From: CAWBRT01 sp963832785
Lineage (GTDB): Bacteria; Acidobacteriota; Terriglobia; Terriglobales; Acidobacteriaceae
Direction of reading: 5' to 3'
DNA: 64,000 nucleotides
Assembly: GCA_963832785.1 (NCBI GenBank)
Contig: CAWHVF010000006.1
Coordinates: 124,001 to 188,000, forward strand
Below, piece by piece: positions 23,531 to 32,739 of the stretch. The position numbers and the translations under genes are program-made. Position 1 is the stretch's first letter. Each line of letters starts with the position of its first letter. The notes under the pieces were generated by a model that saw only the letters and a list, made by a program, of their open reading frames with translations, ran no database searches and had not been told where the DNA came from.

Positions 23531-23549
23531 TTATACACGATGCGTATAA
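23531..23549. promoter_or_regulatory. Putative LysR operator, copy 1
   Basis: TTATAC-N7-GTATAA, a perfect palindrome of the T-N11-A class used by LysR regulators, between lysR and the first SDR gene. A second shared motif, AAAAATATTGGACTT (23562-23576), begins 13 bases later. The same pair, with the same 13-base spacing, occurs at 31428-31473. Confidence 0.65.
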
Positions 23550-23831
23550 ATCGATCTTCTGAAAAATATTGGACTTCAGCCCCCCCCAACGTGACAATGC
23601 AGGCTAATTTTCCATGCAGGATTCGCAACCGGTTCCACACACCGAGTAGACAGCAGCAACGGGCATAGCGGAGGAGCCGGACTACGGGCTTGGCATTCCC
23701 GCTCGGCCGAGATCGAGATGCGGCCGAGAATTGTTGCACAAACAAGAATGTACATTTAACCAAAACCGTCGAAATTCCGATGGTGCAATTATTTTCATTT
23801 CTTCAATGCTGTTATCGAATGGAGGCTTGTC

Positions 23832-24635
23832 ATGCATGACCTGAGTGGGCGAGTAGCTTTCGTTACAGGAGTCGGCTCTTGTGGCCCCGGCTGGGGTAAC
23901 GGGCGGGCGACGGCTACGCTGCTGGCGCGACAGGGAGCTAAGATTTTTGGTGTAGATATTAACGATTCGGCCGCGTGTACAACCCGCGACCTCATCCAGA
24001 AAGAAAATGGAGTCTGTGTCGTCCATCACTGCAATGTCATGGTATCGGGAGAACTAAAAGCCGCGGTTGACAAGTGCCTGCAGGAGTTCGGGCGGATCGA
24101 CATCCTCATCAACAACGTCGGCGGATCCGTTCCAGGCAACCCGGTGACGATGAGCGAAGAAGCGTGGGATAACCAGATTGACTACAACTTGAAGACCGCG
24201 TTTCTCGGCTGTAAGTACGTGCTTCCCGGAATGGAAAAGCAGGGATCGGGCGTAATTATCAATATTGCCTCGATCGCAGGGATGCGCCACCACGTTGCTG
24301 GCCGAACCTACATCGGCTACACCGCGTCTAAGGGTGGATTGATCGCTTTCAGCCAAGCCACAGCCATGGCATACGTGAAAAAGGGTATTCGTTGCAATAC
24401 CGTCGTCGTCGGCACCATGCACACGCCCTTAGTAGAAAGCCGTGTTGTCAATCAAATTGCTGGCGGTGATTTGGCTGCATTAATAGCCAAGCGGAATGCC
24501 GGTATCCCTATGGGCCGGATGGGCGACGCCTGGGACGTGGCTAACGCCGTACTCTTCTTGGTCTCTGATGAGGCTCGCTATATCACTGGAACGGAGCTTA
24601 TCGTCGACGGTGGTGTATCGGCTGCCAGGCCCTGA
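23832..24635 (+). CDS. Short-chain dehydrogenase/reductase (first copy)
   Basis: A 267-residue classical SDR. The nucleotide-binding loop is enlarged (TGVGSCGPGWGNGRA in place of TGxxxGxG), the NNVGG (NNAG-type) strand is at about 94-98, and the catalytic Tyr163 and Lys167 lie in YTASK. The C-terminus has DEARYITGTELIVDGG. It would oxidise or reduce an alcohol/ketone with NAD(P). The ATG at 23832 follows GGAGG. A close paralogue is at 31698-32525 and a deleted one at 42405-42587. The nearly 300-base leader with the putative LysR operator suggests induction by the island's substrate. Confidence 0.92.
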   Translation: MHDLSGRVAFVTGVGSCGPGWGNGRATATLLARQGAKIFGVDINDSAACTTRDLIQKENGVCVVHHCNVMVSGELKAAVDKCLQEFGRIDILINNVGGSVPGNPVTMSEEAWDNQIDYNLKTAFLGCKYVLPGMEKQGSGVIINIASIAGMRHHVAGRTYIGYTASKGGLIAFSQATAMAYVKKGIRCNTVVVGTMHTPLVESRVVNQIAGGDLAALIAKRNAGIPMGRMGDAWDVANAVLFLVSDEARYITGTELIVDGGVSAARP

Positions 24636-24936
24636 GCCATTGGGGACGGGGCAACGCTGACGATTTGGCAATGGTGCTGGAGATTGAAGCGGCCCTGGCC
24701 AGTTGATCAGCAGGTTGAGTACGTGTGCTGGGGCTGTGTTGGAAGTATTGCCAGAAATACGAGGGCTCCGCGCCAGCACTGTGGGCGCGTGAAGAGCAGG
24801 TAATGATAGACGGTCCAGTAGGCATGACCAAGTGAACTGTGGGGACCGGGCCAGGAGGAATTGAGGCGGGCCAACTCGTTAGCCTTCTTTGCTTTTGGGC
24901 CAAGATATCTGATCTCGTGCAGCTTGGAGGTAGGGT

Positions 24937-26259
24937 ATGGATTCGCAATCTAAGACTTTTCTAAAGGTCGAGTCGCAAGCGCCAGCAGCAGCTCTACCTC
25001 AGAAACCCACAAGAATGCGGCTGTGGTTGATCGTCATTCTATTCACTACACTCTTTGTAGCGTATTTGGACCGAGTCAATATTTCCATTCTCATCGCCAG
25101 CCCGCGGTTTTTGCAGGATATGGGGCTGATCCGCAATCCTGTGGGACAGGGATTATTGATGACTTTTTTCCTAATCGCCTATGGGATTGGGAATGTGGTG
25201 CTTAGTCCGATAGGGGACTGGCTGGGACCCCGCAAGGCTATGAGTATCGCGCTAATTGCCTGGACAGTGCCGGTTGTTATGGCAGCTACAGCGAAGACAC
25301 TCGTAGTTCTTTATGCGTCACGTGTCTTATTAGGCCTAGGCGAAGCCCTTCATTATCCTATGCTGGTGACATTCGTGAAGAACTGGTTTCCCTTTCAGGA
25401 AAGAGGGAGAGCCAACTCAGCATGGATTCTTGCGCAGATGACCGGAATCGCCTCCTCCATGCAGATTCTTTCGATGATTGTTACCGGCTATGGCTGGCGG
25501 GCCGTTTTCTGGGTCTGCGCCATTTTTGGCGCGGTTCTCATCCCAATCGTATGGTTTTTTACTGCGGATCGGCCCGAGCAGAGTAAGTGGACCAACCGGG
25601 CCGAGGTGGAACACATCGTCAAAGGGCAAAAGGCAGAGGCTGCCCGGGTAGAAAAGAACATTCCGATAGGCACCGCCTGGAATAACTGCATTGCCTTAGT
25701 CAAGAACTTCGATTTTTGTTGCTCCGCACTGTCCTATTATTCGGCGGTCGCTGCCTGGTGGGGCTTGTTGACGTGGCTACCCCAATATCTGAGAATTGCC
25801 CGCGGCTTTTCATGGGCCAAAATGGGAGCGCTGGCTGCCTTGCCATTTTTGGTCGGAACTGTCGGCATAGTTCTTACCGGATTTCTCGCCGATAAGTCCA
25901 AGAGGTCCGCTCCCTTGATTTGTATTGGCCTCGCCGGAACAGGGCTGTTCCTGCTGTTTGGTGCAATCGTTCACAGCCCCTATCTCAGCGTATTCATGAT
26001 TTGCCTGGCCATGTTCTTTAAAGGTCTTGCTCAACCTCTGGCATGGTCAATAGTGCAGGCTATCGCCCCTGCCAAAATGGTCGGGCAGGCAACTGGACTT
26101 CAAAATGGATCGGCGATGGTTATAGGAGCAATTTCGCCTGTAATTATCGGATTCTTAATCTCCATTACTGGCACCTACACTGCTGGGCTGATGTACCTAG
26201 TGGGCTTTTTGGCAGTCGGGACCGGGGCCACCTATGTCCTCGTGCGCAGGGGCTATTAG
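24937..26259 (+). CDS. MFS transporter, anion:cation symporter type
   Basis: A 440-residue protein with 12 predicted membrane segments. The first reads LIVILFTTLFVAYLDRVNIS, the signature of the ACS (phthalate/glucarate/hexuronate) group of the major facilitator superfamily, followed by the loop motif GDWLGPRKAM and ERGRANSAWILA. It most likely imports an organic anion used by the neighbouring enzymes. A GGAGGTAGGG site precedes the ATG at 24937. The 301-base gap before it has no other gene visible. A 3' fragment of a second, related transporter is at 27517-27774. Confidence 0.92.
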   Translation: MDSQSKTFLKVESQAPAAALPQKPTRMRLWLIVILFTTLFVAYLDRVNISILIASPRFLQDMGLIRNPVGQGLLMTFFLIAYGIGNVVLSPIGDWLGPRKAMSIALIAWTVPVVMAATAKTLVVLYASRVLLGLGEALHYPMLVTFVKNWFPFQERGRANSAWILAQMTGIASSMQILSMIVTGYGWRAVFWVCAIFGAVLIPIVWFFTADRPEQSKWTNRAEVEHIVKGQKAEAARVEKNIPIGTAWNNCIALVKNFDFCCSALSYYSAVAAWWGLLTWLPQYLRIARGFSWAKMGALAALPFLVGTVGIVLTGFLADKSKRSAPLICIGLAGTGLFLLFGAIVHSPYLSVFMICLAMFFKGLAQPLAWSIVQAIAPAKMVGQATGLQNGSAMVIGAISPVIIGFLISITGTYTAGLMYLVGFLAVGTGATYVLVRRGY

Positions 26260-26400
26260 TGGCGGACAAAATATCTTCAAAGGTCGCCGGAGGCTATGGC
26301 TAATGCCGCGACCGTCCCGGATGACACCATTTCCGGATTGGGCCGAGAGAGAAACAACGACCGATAAAGTTTAATTGGCCGCTGTTTTAAGAGAGGAATC

Positions 26401-27366
26401 ATGCAACCACATAATGAATTTCGCTTTCATCCCCAAGTCATTCAAATCGGTTGCTATTGGCACGGAGAAGGTCACACTGAACTTTACCTGCTCGAAGGCG
26501 ATACCCTTGCCATCATCGACACCGGAGTCAGCGACACCCCTTCAAAATATATCGCGCCCGCCCTGGAAGCCTACGGCCGCACTCTAGCCGACGTAGATAT
26601 TATCTTGAATACCCACGGACATCACGATCATACCGGCGGGAACGGTGAATTGGTGGATGCCTCGGGCGCCAGGGTGTACGTTCATGAGGCTGATGCCAAT
26701 ATCGCTGAAGATCCTGATTGCCAGTTCGATACTTGTTTTGCCTATCGTCCAGTGGTTATTGGACATCCGGAACGCCTGGACGCCTACCGGGCCGATATTA
26801 AAGCTAGTGCTGGGCGGCCTACCAAGGTCGACAGGAGGCTAAGAGATGGCGACCAGGTGGATCTGGGCAAGGGTATTCGGTTGAGAGTGGTTCATACCCC
26901 CGGGCACTCGCGTGGGTCGGTTTGCTATTACTGGGAAGAGGCTGGATTAGCTTTTGCTGGTGATTCCCTTCAGGGGCTTCCTCCTCGTGGTGGTGGTCTG
27001 CCGCTCATCTATTTTCCCGACGACATGGAACGCACGCTCGACCTTATGCTGGCACTGGACATTTCTGTTCTCGCGCTTGGCCACCACTATCGAACGCCAG
27101 CCTTGCCAAGGGACTCGATTCACTTTGGCGATAACGTCAAAGCCTATGCGCGCGAATGCCGCAAGATCGCGCAATTGGTAAAGGCGGCGATGTCCCAGGC
27201 GGTATCGTTGCGGCCGCAAGCTGGATTTCTAGAAGTGGCGCGGATGGCGACCGACCTGCTTTCCACGCAGATTCCCATTACCAAAAACCAGGATGGGCTC
27301 GCTCAGTTCGGAGCGGTGGATACCCTATACGCCCACTGGCAGATCTTAAAGCAAGCCGCGTCATAG
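26401..27366 (+). CDS. Metallo-beta-lactamase-fold hydrolase
   Basis: A 321-residue protein with the dinuclear-zinc motif THGHHDHTGG (His72, His74, Asp76, His77), the downstream HTPGHSRGSVCYY histidine and FAGDSLQG aspartate, and a final conserved GHHYRTP. This layout is shared by glyoxalase II, lactonases and related hydrolases. A lactone- or thioester-opening role would fit the pathway, but the substrate is not readable. SD sequence GAGAGG precedes the ATG. It lies between the transporter gene and the transporter remnant. Confidence 0.88.
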   Translation: MQPHNEFRFHPQVIQIGCYWHGEGHTELYLLEGDTLAIIDTGVSDTPSKYIAPALEAYGRTLADVDIILNTHGHHDHTGGNGELVDASGARVYVHEADANIAEDPDCQFDTCFAYRPVVIGHPERLDAYRADIKASAGRPTKVDRRLRDGDQVDLGKGIRLRVVHTPGHSRGSVCYYWEEAGLAFAGDSLQGLPPRGGGLPLIYFPDDMERTLDLMLALDISVLALGHHYRTPALPRDSIHFGDNVKAYARECRKIAQLVKAAMSQAVSLRPQAGFLEVARMATDLLSTQIPITKNQDGLAQFGAVDTLYAHWQILKQAAS

Positions 27367-27516
27367 GCGAATTGAAATTCGGTTGGGCGCAAATCGTGTT
27401 TCGGGCCAGCCTGGAGGAAGGCATGGAGTTACAATCCTCTAAAGCCTCTTTCGGTATGGCGGTGTCGCGAGTACCAGATACAACAACTCAACACTAAAAA
27501 CCTTTCGGAGTGCGCT

Positions 27517-27774
27517 GGTGTTGCTCAGAGTGCTTATCTAAATGCATGCCTTATTTCTGCGGCCATGTTTTTCAAATGCCTAATGCAGCCGTTGTCCTGG
27601 TCAGTAGTGCTAGCAATCGCCCCTGCCAAAGATAGCCGGACAAGCGACTGGCCTGCAAAACGGATCGGCACAGATTATTGCCGCCATGGGACCGGCAATT
27701 ATGGGTTTCCTCATCTCCGCTTCCTGCTCGTTGAGACTGCAGCATCAGTCGTGCTTGTCCGGAAGGGATTTTAG
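27517..27774 (+). pseudogene. 3' remnant of a second MFS transporter
   Basis: Translating with one frameshift near 27630 gives AMFFKCLMQPLSWSVVLAIA, then AGQATGLQNGSAQIIAAMGP and AIMGFLISAS. This matches the last quarter of the intact MFS protein (AMFFKGLAQPLAWSIVQAIA and VGQATGLQNGSA). The 5' three quarters are gone. So the island once had, or was built by duplication of, a second copy of this transporter. The surrounding 27367-28070 stretch holds no other recognisable gene. Confidence 0.8.
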
Positions 27775-28070
27775 CAATATGAGTATTGAACCTTCAACCT
27801 CGGCTGGTTACAATTCGACCCATTCTTAACGGACTGACGGCTCATTTGCGAGCACCTATTTACAGTCAATATAAGTGAATGCGCCAATAAGTATTGGAAC
27901 TGCGCAACACAGTCGATCATAATGCTACCAACGTTAATGTTCGACCGGTCACCATGGGCTGGGCAACAGAGATGGATCTTATATGAGTTTCATTGAAATT
28001 CAACCTGAAGTCCGGCGGACCCGCGCAGCCGTACATAACAGCCCGCTCTTATATGAAAGGATTGTGGTTT

Positions 28071-29039
28071 ATGCCGATTAAGATGTTGACGCGGAAGGAT
28101 CATGAAAGGATCTATTACTACCTTTATCTGACACGCTACACCGACGAAGTGAGCGTCAAGAAATATCTCCAAGGTAGGCTGGAAGAGAACGTCCACTCCT
28201 GCATGGGTGAGGAAGCGATCGCAATCGGCAGCGGCATTCAGCTCAGGCCCGATGATTACGTGTTACCTTCCTTGCGTGCTAGGGGATATTTCTTTGCAAA
28301 AGGCGTCTCGTCAAGAGTAATGATGGCGGGCATGTACGGCAAAGCCGCTGGCCCTGCCAATGGCAAGAATACGTCACACCACATGGGAGATATTAAACGG
28401 GGTGTGCTTTGTGGCACGGGCATTGTGGCCGGCTCACTCCCGTTGGCTGTCGGTGCTGCACTGGGCATCAAGATGTCCGGTCGCGACAGTGTGGTCATGG
28501 TGTCGTTTGGCGATGGTGCTACCAGCCGAGGCGATTTTCACGAATCTTTGAATATGGCCGCTGTGTGGAAACTGCCAGTCGTGTTTGTGTGCGAGAACAA
28601 TGGCTGGGCGCAAGGCAACGCGGCTGCTAAGGAACGGGCGGTTGATAAGTTGTCACTCAGGGCGTGCGGGTACGGGATGCCGGGTGTAACCATCGACGGC
28701 GACGATATTTTGGCGGTATATGACGCTGCCGAAGAGGCGATCGCCCGCGCTCGCCGTGGGGATGGCCCGACGCTGCTTGAATGTATGACTCATCGCTGGG
28801 CCGGCCATTCGGCGAAGGATGCCGACAAGTACCGTGATCGGGAGGAAGTACAGGGTTATAAGCAGCACTGCCCGGTTGCGAGGTATCGCAAGTACCTGCT
28901 GGAGCAAGGTGTCCTTACGTCGGAAGAGATTGCGTTGATCGAACAAGCAGCAAAGAAAGAGGTGGATGAGGCAGTTGAATTTGCCGAAGCCAGCGAGTTC
29001 CCCATGCCGGAAAACGTTGCCACCAACGTATATGCATAA
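28071..29039 (+). CDS. Thiamine-diphosphate dehydrogenase E1 component, alpha subunit (AcoA/PdhA-like)
   Basis: A 322-residue E1 alpha subunit. The thiamine-diphosphate motif is clear (FGDGATSRGDFHESLNMAAV, ending in CENNGWA), preceded by the GKNTSHHMGD loop and GTGIVAGSLPLAVGAALG. The size fits acetoin dehydrogenase AcoA or a bacterial E1 alpha of the 2-oxoacid dehydrogenases. With the beta subunit it would decarboxylate a 2-oxoacid or cleave a 2-hydroxyketone/diketone and pass the acyl group to lipoate. ATG 28071 follows GAAAGGA; starts at 27993 or 28053 are possible but lack a good site. Confidence 0.92.
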   Translation: MPIKMLTRKDHERIYYYLYLTRYTDEVSVKKYLQGRLEENVHSCMGEEAIAIGSGIQLRPDDYVLPSLRARGYFFAKGVSSRVMMAGMYGKAAGPANGKNTSHHMGDIKRGVLCGTGIVAGSLPLAVGAALGIKMSGRDSVVMVSFGDGATSRGDFHESLNMAAVWKLPVVFVCENNGWAQGNAAAKERAVDKLSLRACGYGMPGVTIDGDDILAVYDAAEEAIARARRGDGPTLLECMTHRWAGHSAKDADKYRDREEVQGYKQHCPVARYRKYLLEQGVLTSEEIALIEQAAKKEVDEAVEFAEASEFPMPENVATNVYA

Positions 29040-29078
29040 TAATTCAGGCGGGCGGTACGATAATAGGAGGCAGATACC

Positions 29079-30086
29079 GTGAGCGTGCTATCCGTTAGGG
29101 AAGCTCTCAAGCTAGCGCTAAAAGAAGAACTCAGACGAGACGAGAAAGTATTCCTTATCGGCGAGAGTGTAGCCGATTATGGCGGATGTTTCAAAATCAC
29201 GGAGGGGTTACTGGCGGAGTTTGGCGCGGAGAGGATTAGAGATACGCCATTGTCGGAATCGGCCATTATGGGGTGCGGAGTTGGAGCCGCCATGATGGGC
29301 TACAAGCCAATTGTGGAGTTGATGTTCGCTGATTTCATAACAGTAGGTGGGGACCAATTGATCAACAGCGCTGCTAAAATGCGCTATATGCATGATGGAG
29401 AACTTGAACTCTCACTAGTTCTGCGCATGCCGCAGGGCGGCGGCGCTACGTTAGGTCCCCATCATTCTCAGTGCGTCGAATCTTGGTTGATGAATGTCCC
29501 TGGCCTGAAGATTGTCACCCATTCCAATGCACATGATGCCAAGGGCCTGCTGAAAAGCGCCGTGCGCGACCCTAATCCAGTGGTATTTCTGGAGCACAAG
29601 CTATTATACAACGACAAGGGTGAGGTACCCGAAGGTGATTACACTGTTCCACTAGGGAAAGCAAAGGTCGTGAAACAGGGCAAAGATTTATCCATCATCA
29701 GCTATTCCTACATGATTAAGAAATCCCTAGCCGCGGCGGCGATTCTTGCAGAAAACGGCATAGATACCGAGGTGGTGGATGTACGGTCTTTGCGCCCAAT
29801 CGATATCGAAACACTTGTCGATTCTGTGCGGAAGACACGGAAGGCAGTGATAGTTCATGAGGCTCCAGTCTTTGGAGGAGCCGGGGCGGAAATTGCGGCA
29901 GCGCTTCACAAGGAAGCTTTTGATTACTTAGATGCACCGATCGAAAGGGTCGGGGCGTTAGAAACGCCGGTACCGTACTCCAGCGTCCTGGAACAAGCCT
30001 ACTTGCCCGACGAGCGGCGAATTGTCGATTCCGTTGCCGGAATGCTGGGTCAGGAAATCGCATATGCAACAGGTGCTGGGAAATAG
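29079..30086 (+). CDS. Thiamine-diphosphate dehydrogenase E1 component, beta subunit (AcoB/PdhB-like)
   Basis: A 335-residue E1 beta subunit. It begins with GTG at 29079 after AGGAGGCAG. Visible family features are VFLIGESVADYGG, the cofactor-side RIRDTPLSESAIMGCGVGAA, RMPQGGGATLGPHHSQ and the C-terminal SLRPIDIETL and VIVHEAPVFGGAGAEIAA. It pairs with the alpha subunit encoded 39 bases upstream. Together with the E2 gene it forms a three-gene unit; no E3 (dihydrolipoamide dehydrogenase) gene follows, so E3 must be shared from elsewhere. Confidence 0.94.
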   Translation: MSVLSVREALKLALKEELRRDEKVFLIGESVADYGGCFKITEGLLAEFGAERIRDTPLSESAIMGCGVGAAMMGYKPIVELMFADFITVGGDQLINSAAKMRYMHDGELELSLVLRMPQGGGATLGPHHSQCVESWLMNVPGLKIVTHSNAHDAKGLLKSAVRDPNPVVFLEHKLLYNDKGEVPEGDYTVPLGKAKVVKQGKDLSIISYSYMIKKSLAAAAILAENGIDTEVVDVRSLRPIDIETLVDSVRKTRKAVIVHEAPVFGGAGAEIAAALHKEAFDYLDAPIERVGALETPVPYSSVLEQAYLPDERRIVDSVAGMLGQEIAYATGAGK

Positions 30087-30103
30087 AGAAAGGAGTCGAT
30101 CCA

Positions 30104-31303
30104 TTGCCAGCTGAACTGTTAATGCCGAGAGTTAGCCCTGCTATGCAGGAAGCGACTGTGGTGGAATGGCGAAAGAAGGAAGGAGATTCCATCCGCAAAG
30201 ATGAAGTTGTTGTTACGATCGAATCCGAGAAGGCTTCGCAGGATGTTGAAGCCCTCGTGGACGGCGTACTATATAAGATCATTGCGAAGGTTGGCGAGAC
30301 TGTGCTGGTTAACAAGCCTTTGGCAATCATACGCCTACCCCAAGACACGACAGAGGACTTGCGACTATACGATGCACCTGGGCCTATCCCCACCCTGGAA
30401 TCGGAGATTAAACCGGCGGTATCCAATCCAGCTCCCAAAACAACTGGCGTGATCAAGAGTTCGCCGCTGGCAAGGAAAATCGCTGCGAGCCGAGGTGTCG
30501 ACCTGACAGCAATCCCGAAGGGCAGTGGCCCCGGTGGTCGCATCGTCGAGCAGGATGTATTGGCATTTTGCGAGTCAATTGCTCGCACCTCTGGCCTGCA
30601 GAAGGCCGAGCCAGAAGACAGGCGCATTCCGTTGACTAGTGTCCGTAAGCACACAATCAACAGGTTGCAGCAAAGCAAGGAAAATACCATCCCCGTCACA
30701 TCAGTAACGGAAATCGACTTGACGGATTTAGTTTCGCTTTACGCGCAGATTAAACCAGCCTGGCTGGCTGCACACCAGGTTACTCTTACTTTGAATGCTT
30801 TCTTTGTTAAAGCTGTGGCTTTGTCGCTGCGCAAGCATGAACTTTTGAATTCGATACTATCAGAAAACGACATCGTGGTGAAAAGTAGAATTAACATCGG
30901 GGTCGCCATGCATGTCGATGATGGGCTATATGTTCCGGTTATCCGAAACGCTGATTCCTTATCCGTCTTTGCTATTGCCCGAGCAATTTCTGAGTTTGTT
31001 CAAAAGATCAAGCAGAAGTGCTTGACGACTGAAGATATGGCCGATGGCTCATTTACGATTACGAATGTCGGGCCGTTCGATGTGCTCTTTTCTACGCCTA
31101 TCATTGTCTATCCCCAAGTGGCAATTCTTGGGATAGGAAAGATTGTTGAACGTCCAGTATTCGTGGAAGACGCGATAGCCAAACGGCACCTGTGCCATTT
31201 TGCGCTTACTTATGACCACCGTGTCGTCGATGGCGTGCCTGCCGCTCTGTTCAGGGCGACGCTAAGACAGTTACTAGAGAACCCGATGAACTTGCTTGCC
31301 TAA
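30104..31303 (+). CDS. Dihydrolipoamide acyltransferase (E2)
   Basis: A 399-residue E2 with one lipoyl domain (residues 1-78, lipoylated Lys43 in ESEKAS), an E1/E3-binding domain (about 118-157, SSPLARKIAASRGVDLTAIP, GSGPGGRI) and a catalytic core (about 175-399) ending in YDHRVVDGVPAA, where His372 and Asp376 are the expected catalytic pair. It moves the acyl group to CoA. The start is TTG at 30104 after GAAAGGAG. The presence of an E3-binding domain implies that a shared E3 docks here. The substrate remains open: acetoin, pyruvate, or a branched or diketone compound. Confidence 0.93.
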   Translation: MPAELLMPRVSPAMQEATVVEWRKKEGDSIRKDEVVVTIESEKASQDVEALVDGVLYKIIAKVGETVLVNKPLAIIRLPQDTTEDLRLYDAPGPIPTLESEIKPAVSNPAPKTTGVIKSSPLARKIAASRGVDLTAIPKGSGPGGRIVEQDVLAFCESIARTSGLQKAEPEDRRIPLTSVRKHTINRLQQSKENTIPVTSVTEIDLTDLVSLYAQIKPAWLAAHQVTLTLNAFFVKAVALSLRKHELLNSILSENDIVVKSRINIGVAMHVDDGLYVPVIRNADSLSVFAIARAISEFVQKIKQKCLTTEDMADGSFTITNVGPFDVLFSTPIIVYPQVAILGIGKIVERPVFVEDAIAKRHLCHFALTYDHRVVDGVPAALFRATLRQLLENPMNLLA

Positions 31304-31427
31304 TCCGGGTGAACTTATATTTGACCTGTCTTGCGTCTACAAGTTTTTCAAGATAAACTTCCGCAGGGGAAAAGTATCCAAAGGGTGGCGTTTGCTGCCC
31401 GAAACTTTTAAGGACCGGCATTCAATT

Positions 31428-31446
31428 TTATACAGCAGGTATATAA
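31428..31446. promoter_or_regulatory. Putative LysR operator, copy 2
   Basis: TTATAC-N7-ATATAA, one mismatch from perfect symmetry, followed after 13 bases by AAAAATATTGGACTT (from 31459). The same arrangement is found at 23531-23576. It lies 251 bases before the second SDR gene. Confidence 0.65.
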
Positions 31447-31697
31447 GTCCCTTCTGCAAAAAATATTGGACTTGGAAGCCTCTCGGCAGCACAATGCAGT
31501 CGATTCTTGCATAGGATGCTCGGCCCAGCCCCACACAACAAACCTGACAGCAGCACGGGTTGCAGTGTGAGTTTAGTTGTGATGTCTCCTGCCACAAGTC
31601 CGGCTTGTGTAGAACGCACTGTGTTCTGCGGCTTGGGTTGCCACACAGGCGAGCCGGCGGCGTCTCCATTTGGTTCTGCGACCGCAAGGAGGATGCA

Positions 31698-32525
31698 ATG
31701 CTCGATTTAAGTGGGAAGATAGCTTTCGTTTCGGGTGCTGGATCGGTCGGTCCCGGCTGGGGTAATGGAAAGGCTACTGCTGTGCTTCTGGCACGACAAG
31801 GCGCAAAAGTTTTCGGGACTGATATAAACGACGAAGCGGCGTGCGTAACACGCGAGATCATCCAGAAGGAAGGCGGCGTTTGTGTCACGCATCATGCCAA
31901 CATGATGGTTGCCGACGAAGTGAAAGCCTCAGTTGACGCCTGTGTGAAGCAGTTTGGTCGAATCGACATACTCGTCAACATTGTTGGCGGCTCATTCCCC
32001 GGAGATCCCGCTGGGGACCCAATCACTATGAGAGAAGATGTCTGGGACAGATGCATCGGCCTGAATTTGAAGACGGCCTTCCTGACCTGTAAGTATGTGC
32101 TGCCTATAATGAAAAGCCACAAGGCCGGTGCGATCGTAAACATCTCTTCCATAGCCGCCGTGCGACACCATGTAGGGGGGAAGCCGGACACTTCTTACAA
32201 CCCTGCTTACGCCGCCGCAAAATTAGGAGTCATCTCGCTCTCCGAAAAAATAGCTATGACATACGTCAAAGATGGAATCCGCTGCAACACCATTATAGTC
32301 GGCACGATGCATACGCCGCTGGTGGAAGCTCGCTTGGTTAAGCAGCTTGCTAAGGGGGATTCTGCTGCGCTGCTTGCTCGTAGGGATGCGCAGGTGCCTA
32401 TGGGCCGTATGGGTGACGCCTGGGACGTCGCTCATGCTGTTCTTTTCATGGCGTCGGATGAAGCGCGTTACATCACCGGCACGGAACTCATAGTTGATGG
32501 CGGCATCTCGGCAGCTCGGCTTTGA
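31698..32525 (+). CDS. Short-chain dehydrogenase/reductase (second copy)
   Basis: A 275-residue SDR closely related to the one at 23832. It shares the enlarged nucleotide loop (SGAGSVGPGWGNGKA), the DINDEAACVTREIIQKEGG segment, the CNTIIVGTMHTPLVEARL loop and the DEARYITGTELIVDGG end; the catalytic pair is YAAAK. It differs by a short insertion after GGSFPGDP and another before the catalytic Tyr, so the two probably handle different, related substrates or opposite steps. The ATG at 31698 has CAAGGAGG just upstream; starts further up lie in the leader, which carries the putative LysR operator. Confidence 0.92.
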   Translation: MLDLSGKIAFVSGAGSVGPGWGNGKATAVLLARQGAKVFGTDINDEAACVTREIIQKEGGVCVTHHANMMVADEVKASVDACVKQFGRIDILVNIVGGSFPGDPAGDPITMREDVWDRCIGLNLKTAFLTCKYVLPIMKSHKAGAIVNISSIAAVRHHVGGKPDTSYNPAYAAAKLGVISLSEKIAMTYVKDGIRCNTIIVGTMHTPLVEARLVKQLAKGDSAALLARRDAQVPMGRMGDAWDVAHAVLFMASDEARYITGTELIVDGGISAARL

Positions 32526-32739
32526 GTGCTCCTGAAGGGAAGGGTACGTTGGCAGTCTTGCGATAAGAGATCGACTTAAGAGTTCGCTCTACGGGAAACA
32601 TGCAGCCGCGTAAACAATTTAGAATGAATTTGGGCCCCCCATTTTGGGCTTTGGGTGCTTTATTACCACCAACCGCCAATCAAAAACCAAGTTACGCGCG
32701 AAGCAGTAATTGTCGTGCATAATAGGAGGGAGAAGACGA

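Noticed and set aside
31560..31697. 46-residue N-terminal extension of the second SDR
   Set aside because: The ATG at 31698 has an ideal ribosome-binding site and matches the paralogue's start; the upstream part is the leader with the operator.
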